A program made the position numbers and the translations under genes. Below, piece after piece: positions 63,330-64,000 of a stretch of 64,000 nucleotides of DNA (positions are counted from its first letter, which is position 1; each line of letters starts with the position of its first letter). The DNA comes from Apus apus. Taxonomy: Eukaryota > Chordata > Aves > Apodiformes > Apodidae. The notes under the pieces were generated by a model. It was not told the origin of the DNA, did not search any database, and saw nothing but the letters and a program-made list of their open reading frames with translations. The stretch spans positions 3,759,001 through 3,823,000 of the forward strand of contig NC_067296.1 in assembly GCF_020740795.1 (NCBI RefSeq). Reading direction: 5' to 3'.

Positions 63330-63574
63330 ACAGGAAAAAAGAGGGAGATTTAGGTGAGCCATTAGGAGGAAATTCTTTAGTGTGAGGGTGTTGAGACCCT
63401 GGCCCAGGTTGCCCAGGGAAGCTGTGGCTGCCCCATCCCTGGCAGTGTTGAAGGGCAGGTTGGATGGGGCTTGGAGCAACCTGGGCTAGTGGGAGGTGTC
63501 CCTGCCCATGCAGGGGGCTGGATCTAGATAATCTTTAAGGTCCCTTCCAACCCAAACCAGTCTGGGATTCTATG
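63330..63574 (+). mobile_element. CR1 LINE, 5'-truncated 3' tail
   Basis: Sense CR1 beginning near GGGCTACAGGAAAAAAGAGG. An uninterrupted piece of the ORF2 end (RVLRPWPRLPREAVAAPSLA, then a KGRLDG word) runs to a TAG at about 63487, the usual ORF2 stop position. It then continues through the 3' untranslated region (GTGTCCCTGCCCATGCAGG, GGTCCCTTCCAACCC) to GGGATTCTATGATC. The retained frame and few changes make it one of the youngest CR1 copies here. It is still only about 245 bp long and not functional. Confidence 0.95.
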
Positions 63575-64000
63575 ATCAAATTTCCAGCTGAAGTTTCAGC
63601 AGAGTCAAATTTGATGTGAATGACTCAAGACAGGTTTTCATCTCTGGATGGAAACTGGTATCTGGAAATTGGACCTAAGCCCCTAGTGTCCCTGGTCCCT
63701 CTCTCCAAGTGAGGTAGATTTCATGTTCACTTTTCAAAAGAAAGTCTTCATGAGCTGTAGGACTTGGCATGAGCTGGTCTAGAGGCAGAGTAAGAGAGTG
63801 TCCACAGGTAAGGTTAAAAAAAAAAAAATAGTGTGGAAGAAAATACATTTCGAGTCAAAATTAAGTAAAATATACTTTGAGGTTTGGGGGATTTTTTTTG
63901 GCAGGAGTGGGGAGAGAAAACGTTGATGAAACTAATGATTTTTGGGTGGAAAAACAGAAAACAAACCCTGAACTGCCAATGTTTTGGATTAACTGAGAGC
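63575..64000. other. Unique sequence to the window end
   Basis: AT-rich unique DNA with an A-rich run near 63817-63829 and a short T-rich tract near 63892. I see no gene, retroposon or regulatory cluster. Confidence 0.55.

Noticed and set aside
1..64000. tRNA, rRNA, snRNA or known microRNA genes
   Set aside because: I looked by eye for tRNA B-box words, 5S/U6 starts and common conserved microRNA seeds with context and found none. A covariance-model scan would be the decisive test.

Overview
This is vertebrate, almost certainly bird, nuclear DNA. The main clue is chicken-repeat-1 (CR1) LINE tails. They show the 5'-truncated form and the terminal ATTCTATGAT-type repeats that are characteristic of avian genomes, in both orientations and several age classes. 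No bacterial or viral gene organisation is present. The species cannot be named from what is visible.

No protein-coding gene or structural RNA gene can be supported. Open frames are short and scattered on both strands. The longest either run antisense through CR1 copies or cross microsatellites, and their number and length are about what chance gives in 64 kb. The window is best read as a stretch of gene desert or of one large intron.

Layout: 1-11.6 kb is unique AT-rich DNA with one CR1 tail (2.4 kb), a (GT)16 tract (3.6 kb) and a very old CR1/L3-like relic (about 7 kb). At 11.59-11.78 kb lies an uninterrupted array of 38 AAGGG units. From 19.4 to 23.6 kb there are a CR1 tail, an ancient CR1 relic, a compound (TAA)19-(TAAAAA)8 microsatellite and a tiny CR1 stub. 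At 28.55-29.33 kb is a GC- and CpG-rich block with YY1-like, CCAAT and TATA elements. I interpret it as a solo endogenous-retrovirus LTR, because it runs TG...CA and is flanked by a perfect direct repeat CAGGTG. A CR1 tail follows at 29.46 kb. From 30 to 47 kb the sequence is mostly unique, with a MIR-like SINE relic (42.6 kb), a 12-bp-arm inverted repeat (44.5 kb) and a homeodomain-type palindrome (37.2 kb). CR1 tails recur at 47.1, 53.5, 61.1 and 63.3 kb. A dense cluster of transcription-factor-like motifs sits at 61.5-61.7 kb.

Nothing here amounts to a clear new multi-gene system. The items most worth a second look are the long pure AAGGG array (the motif known from the human RFC1 repeat disorder), the solo LTR with an apparently complete core promoter, the very old retroposon relics, and a few unique blocks that look like conserved regulatory elements. 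These last need cross-species alignment. All repeat names come from recognising consensus patterns by eye, not from a database search.
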